This document shows, piece after piece, positions 14,362 through 17,761 of a stretch of 17,761 bases of DNA. The position numbers and the translations under genes are program-made. The notes below the pieces were generated by a model, which saw only the letters and a program-made list of their open reading frames with translations, had not been told where the DNA came from and ran no database searches. The DNA comes from JAFARZ01 sp035651595. GTDB taxonomy: Bacteria; Actinomycetota; Actinomycetes; Streptosporangiales; Streptosporangiaceae. The first letter of the stretch is position 1; each line of letters begins with the position of its first letter. The stretch spans positions 1 through 17,761 of the forward strand of contig DASRFJ010000221.1 of assembly GCA_035651595.1 (NCBI GenBank). The letters are read 5' to 3'.

Positions 14362-15033
14362 CTATGTGTGGCTGGTGCTGTACCAATTCCAGGTCTGCCA
14401 CGGGCCACCTGGCGAGGAATCCGAAAGTGTGACGTACAGCGGGGCGCCGGGATTAGCCGTATTGGCGGTCAGAACCTCTGGGTTGTGATTATTGACGGTG
14501 TATCTGCTGTAGAGCCAGACTCCGTCATTGTGCGGAATGGCAATCCACACCGTTCCGTTGGCTCCGCAAGCCGTCATGAACGCGTCACCGCCAGTGTCCG
14601 CGAGACACAGACCCGCGTCGGGATCACCATCGCCGGCAGCGCCGGTATCCTGCTCTTCTCCCTGCTGGCCGCCATCTGCCGTGCCCTTGCTTCGCCACGT
14701 GAGCCAGATTGCGACCCAGGCCGCTACCGTGTCGGCTGCCGCGAGCACGCCATGGAAGATCTCGTCAATAGGGACACCGACGCAGTTCCCGTTCGAATTG
14801 GCCAGGCACAATTGCTCGGAACCGCCAGGAATTGCCAGTGCGGCATGGACGGCTGGCGCTGCCACCTGGGCGGTTCTCGAGACTTGGGCGGTTCTCGAGA
14901 CTTGGGCGGTTTTCGCGGCCTGGGCGGACGCGGGCGGCGCGCTGGCTGCGACGACACACCCCGCCACCAAGGCTATTGCTGTTACCAGGGCCAGGCACCG
15001 GCCACGGAGTTTCTTCATAATTAAAGTGAGCAC
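14362..15033 (-). CDS. Secreted protein with a possible lectin-like C-terminal part
   Basis: A 223-residue exported protein. The basic start (KKLRGR) and hydrophobic stretch are followed by LVAGC, a possible lipobox, and then by APPASAQA, a good signal-peptidase I site, so either a lipoprotein or a soluble form is possible. TAQVSR repeats follow. The body has two LCLA motifs around a hydrophobic, Trp-rich middle and an acidic, Gly-rich linker. The end, with WQTWNWY, loosely recalls ricin-type beta-trefoil lectins. GTG 15033 has AAGGAG 11 bases upstream; ATG 15018 is possible. It lies between the regulator gene and the sulfotransferase gene, same strand. No function can be assigned. Confidence 0.72.
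   Translation of the reverse strand: MLTLIMKKLRGRCLALVTAIALVAGCVVAASAPPASAQAAKTAQVSRTAQVSRTAQVAAPAVHAALAIPGGSEQLCLANSNGNCVGVPIDEIFHGVLAAADTVAAWVAIWLTWRSKGTADGGQQGEEQDTGAAGDGDPDAGLCLADTGGDAFMTACGANGTVWIAIPHNDGVWLYSRYTVNNHNPEVLTANTANPGAPLYVTLSDSSPGGPWQTWNWYSTSHT
14868..14921 (-). repeat. 18-bp tandem repeats (two perfect, one diverged)
   Basis: GGGCGGTTCTCGAGACTT repeats at 14868-14885 and 14886-14903, then a diverged copy at 14904-14921. They encode TAQVSR repeats just after the signal peptide of the secreted protein, a typical site of repeat-number variation. Confidence 0.8.
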
Positions 15034-15149
15034 AGCACGCTCTTCTCCTTACCTTGGCGAGTAGCAGCTAATTCCCACTCAGTAGACCACAAGGCCAGCT
15101 CAGGCTCCAGGAAGTCTGACCGGCAGTTTGACTAGCATTTTCATTAAGT

Positions 15150-15165
15150 GCCTTAGCGATAAGGC
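15150..15165 (-). terminator. Hairpin overlapping the regulator stop codon
   Basis: GCCTTA and TAAGGC pair perfectly over a 4-base loop, with the TAA stop inside the stem. No T run follows on the minus strand. It might be a weak terminator or an mRNA 3'-end stabiliser. Confidence 0.35.
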
Positions 15166-17615
15166 GGCCTGCCAGAAGCCCGGATATGTAAGCGTGACCT
15201 GCTGTGCGAGGTCACGAGGCCGGACAGCTTCGCCTGGACATCTGCCGCGTCCGCATGCTCAAGGTCGCGCAGAATGGACAGGGCCTGTTCCCAGGAATTC
15301 CGGGCCGCTTCGATGTCGCCGCTCTCGCGATAGGTAGCACCGAGATGGGTCAGGGTGTCAGCGGTCCGGTAAGCGATTCCCAGCTCGCGGAACAATCCGA
15401 GCGCCGATTGGTAACACGCCTCGGCCTGCGCGTATTCGCCGAGATGGTGCTGGATATAGCCGAGGGTGTCCCAGGTATAGGCCGCGCCAGCGTGGTCGCC
15501 GATCGTCTGGTGCAGCGCGAGGGCCTGCTCAGAGTGCCGGGACGCCTGCTCGAACTGCCTGAGCAGGGCGTGACACCAGCCGGCGGCGTTCAGTGCGGCG
15601 GCTTGTCCCGGCTGGTGGCGGCCGCGCTGGTAGAGGTCCAGGGCATGCCGGGCGTGATGAAGTGACTCGGGGATGCGGCCTTGCTGTTCCCTGACCACGG
15701 AAAGACCCATGTGCGCATGACCCTGACCGACGACATCGGCTAGCTCACGGTAAATCGCTAGTGCCTGGCACAAGTGGTCGCCGGCCTCGCTGAGCCTGCC
15801 GATCTGCGCGTATGCGCAGCTGAGCCCCCGGTGCACGCTGGCCTCCCCGGCCGATTCACCCAGCCGCCGCACCGCGGCAAGCGCGACGTCCTGAATCGCG
15901 ATGAGGGTGGGCCAGTAGCCTCGCCAGTTCAGGAAATCGACCAAGGTCCAAGCGATCTGCCAGGCATAGCGGTCCAATCCGGCCGCGGCCGCGGCGGCAA
16001 TCGCGGCCTCGATCACCCGGCGCTCCGTTTCGAACCAGACCGCGGCATGGTCGTGCTCGGTTATCTGCTCAGGCACAACCCCGGACTGGGGGGCCGAAAT
16101 GATGATCGGTGCCCGGTGCCGGTGCAGGGCGAGCGCCGCGTCGTATCCGGTGTGCAGATAGTGGTCCAGCAGCCGGCTGAAGGCGGCGCCGGGCTGATCC
16201 ACGCTGTCCATCTCGGCTCGCGCCGCGACCATGTTCGCTTCGGCCAGCTCGGCCGCGTACATGCGAACCAGGTCGTGCAGGGCAAAGCGGCCGGGGACAT
16301 GCTCGCCAACCAGGCCGGCCTGAGTCAGTTCCCGCAGCGCCGCGCGCGCCGCTGACCGGGCCACGCCGGCCAGGCTCGCCGCGGCCGCGACCGAGATGTC
16401 GGGGCCCGGATGGACTCCGAGCAACCGGAACATCCGCACCGCTGATCCGGGCAATCCTCGGCATGACCAGGAAAACGCCGCCCGGACTCCGCTGACCGGT
16501 GTCGCCGCGTCCAGCGCGTCCAGGCGTCCGGCCGTGTCGCCTAGCTCCGCGGCCAGCGCGGCCAGCTGGGCACCCGGACTGGCCGCGGCCCGGGCGGCCA
16601 CTATGCCTAGCGCTAGCGGCAGCCGGGCGCACAGCCGGATCAGCTCGGTCGCTGCCTCGGGCTCGGCCGCTACCAGCTCGGGCCCCAGCCTGCGGCTCAG
16701 CAGCTCGCGGGCCTCGCCGACGCTAGGCAGATCCAGGGTGAACAGGTGCGCGCCCTCGGATGCCGCCAGGCCGATCAGCCGGGCACGGCTCGTCACCAGC
16801 ACACAGGAGCTGGATGAACCCGGCAGCAGCAATCGCACCTGATCGGCGTCGCGCGCGTTGTCGAGCACGATCAGCACCCGCTTGGCGGCCAGCACCGTCC
16901 GGTACAACGCGGCCTGCGCCTCGACACTGGCCGGAATCCTGGCGAGCGGGACGCCGAGCGCGCCGAGGAAGTCACGGACGACCGTCTCCGGCGCTACGGG
17001 CAGGCCCACCGGGTCGAAGCCGCGGAGGTCCGCGTACAACTGCCCATCGGGGAAAGCTCCCGCTACCTGGCGAGCCCAGTGCACCGCCAACGCGGTCTTG
17101 CCGACTCCCGCGATACCGCTGATGGCCGAGATCACCGCCGTCTGGCCGGGTCGGCCGACCTCCTCGAGAAGCCGGGACAGCTCGGTCAGCTGAGGGTTCC
17201 GGCCTACGAAATGCGATGCCCCGGCCGGCAGCTGACGCGGCGTCTCCAGCCTGCCTCGCTCCCCTGCCCAGCCGACCCGCGACGGATCGTCCACCGTGAC
17301 CGGTCCGCTCACCTGGCCCGGTCCGTCGCCCGGCGCCGGTCCAGCCGCACCTCCGCCTAGGCGGCGCTCCGCGGCCGCCAGGAGTCCTGCCCGAGCATCA
17401 CCGTCCAGCCCCAGTGCATCGGCCAGCCGGTCCACGGTGCTGGGATGTGGCGACCGGGCGCGGCCGGTCTCAAGGTTGCTGATCGCCCGGATGCTCAATC
17501 CCGACCGGATGGCCAGTTCCTGCTGGGTCAGCCCGGCGGATCGTCGGCATGCGGACAGCCGAGCCCCGAACACCGCACCCCCGCCGGTCACTCCAGGCAC
17601 CGCGACTCCCGGCAA
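15153..17615 (-). CDS. XRE / NB-ARC / TPR transcriptional regulator
   Basis: A large 820-residue regulator. An XRE-type helix-turn-helix lies at about 17-75 (LTQQELAIRSGLSIRAISNLE). The NB-ARC ATPase has the P-loop GIAGVGKTALA with Lys173, Walker B LIVLDNARD and the VTSRARL sensor motif. A winged-helix/LRR-free middle follows, then TPR repeats from about 590 to 790 (for example GAAYTWDTLGYIQHHLGEYA). It is built like the ATPase and TPR part of AfsR-type regulators, with an XRE domain in place of the SARP domain. Such proteins switch on nearby secondary-metabolite or secreted-protein genes. The start is uncertain: TTG 17615 (GGAGGGG 13 bases upstream) or GTG 17573 (GGGGG 4 bases upstream). It is first in the run of minus-strand genes and is the likely local controller. 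Confidence 0.9.
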   Translation of the reverse strand: MPGVAVPGVTGGGAVFGARLSACRRSAGLTQQELAIRSGLSIRAISNLETGRARSPHPSTVDRLADALGLDGDARAGLLAAAERRLGGGAAGPAPGDGPGQVSGPVTVDDPSRVGWAGERGRLETPRQLPAGASHFVGRNPQLTELSRLLEEVGRPGQTAVISAISGIAGVGKTALAVHWARQVAGAFPDGQLYADLRGFDPVGLPVAPETVVRDFLGALGVPLARIPASVEAQAALYRTVLAAKRVLIVLDNARDADQVRLLLPGSSSSCVLVTSRARLIGLAASEGAHLFTLDLPSVGEARELLSRRLGPELVAAEPEAATELIRLCARLPLALGIVAARAAASPGAQLAALAAELGDTAGRLDALDAATPVSGVRAAFSWSCRGLPGSAVRMFRLLGVHPGPDISVAAAASLAGVARSAARAALRELTQAGLVGEHVPGRFALHDLVRMYAAELAEANMVAARAEMDSVDQPGAAFSRLLDHYLHTGYDAALALHRHRAPIIISAPQSGVVPEQITEHDHAAVWFETERRVIEAAIAAAAAAGLDRYAWQIAWTLVDFLNWRGYWPTLIAIQDVALAAVRRLGESAGEASVHRGLSCAYAQIGRLSEAGDHLCQALAIYRELADVVGQGHAHMGLSVVREQQGRIPESLHHARHALDLYQRGRHQPGQAAALNAAGWCHALLRQFEQASRHSEQALALHQTIGDHAGAAYTWDTLGYIQHHLGEYAQAEACYQSALGLFRELGIAYRTADTLTHLGATYRESGDIEAARNSWEQALSILRDLEHADAADVQAKLSGLVTSHSRSRLHIRASGRPPYR

Positions 17616-17640
17616 TCACCAGACCTGACCCCTCCGAAGA

Positions 17641-17655
17641 TGAGGCCTTGCCTCA
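17641..17655. promoter_or_regulatory. 15-bp palindrome upstream of the regulator gene
   Basis: TGAGGC-CTT-GCCTCA is a perfect 6-bp dyad with a 3-base spacer, 26-40 bases before the TTG start of the XRE regulator. Self-regulating XRE proteins often bind such dyads. A leader hairpin is the alternative. The rest of 17616-17761 shows no gene. Confidence 0.35.
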
Positions 17656-17761
17656 GACTCAACCAGAACTCTAATCAGAAAGCGCCGGCCATGGGATCCG
17701 CAGACCGTTCCCGGTACGTCATCAGCTTGATTACAGCGGCCCGGATGCTGCGGTGATTTTT

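Noticed and set aside
1..17761. CRISPR array, rRNA, riboswitch or complete insertion sequence
   Set aside because: I looked for regularly spaced direct repeats, rRNA-like stretches and transposase motifs and saw none.

Overview
The window looks like chromosome from a GC-rich actinobacterium. Third codon positions are strongly G/C, TTG and GTG starts occur, and several genes show TANNNT -10 boxes 7-8 bases before the start codon (leaderless style). The two-component pair is of TrcR/TrcS type, there is an XRE/NB-ARC/TPR regulator, and there are two tRNA genes without a full encoded CCA. I cannot name the genus.

Layout. (1) 1-587 has no recognisable gene apart from a weak small ORF. (2) 588-1751 holds tRNA-His(GTG) on +, then a shared hairpin terminator, then a convergent proline iminopeptidase on -. 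(3) 1957-4900 has, on +, a small stand-alone LuxR-type DNA-binding protein and an OmpR-family response regulator plus sensor kinase. (4) 4901-5193 is a convergent gap containing a long AT-rich inverted repeat. (5) 9289-5194 is a tight four-gene operon on -: membrane O-acyltransferase, low-molecular-weight phosphatase, fructosamine/ribulosamine kinase, and a membrane-anchored protein with two tandem Cys/Trp modules. The phosphatase and kinase share an ATGA overlap and form a plausible protein-deglycation pair. (6) 9485-9642 is tRNA-Lys(CTT) with promoter and terminator.

From tRNA-Lys to the right edge everything is on - and looks accessory. A tyrosine recombinase points its 3' end at the tRNA, but its HxxR catalytic arginine is Gln, so it is probably inactive. 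Beside it lies the tail of a broken membrane-protein gene on +. Then, in order of transcription from the right edge, come an XRE-NB-ARC-TPR regulator, a secreted protein with a possible lectin-like end, a PAPS-type sulfotransferase with an extra C-terminal domain, a Tat-exported mini-protein with ten cysteines, a MauE-like redox membrane protein and a MauD-like thioredoxin-fold protein.

The most interesting candidate system is the last four genes (14269-11289). A Tat-targeted protein with 10 Cys in its last 52 residues is followed immediately by a MauE/MauD pair, the kind of pair that matures the disulfide-rich methylamine dehydrogenase light chain, but none of the other mau genes are present. 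The sulfotransferase just upstream could modify the mini-protein: a Glu-Tyr-Asp site lies near its C terminus. This is inference from gene order and motifs; no database search was possible.
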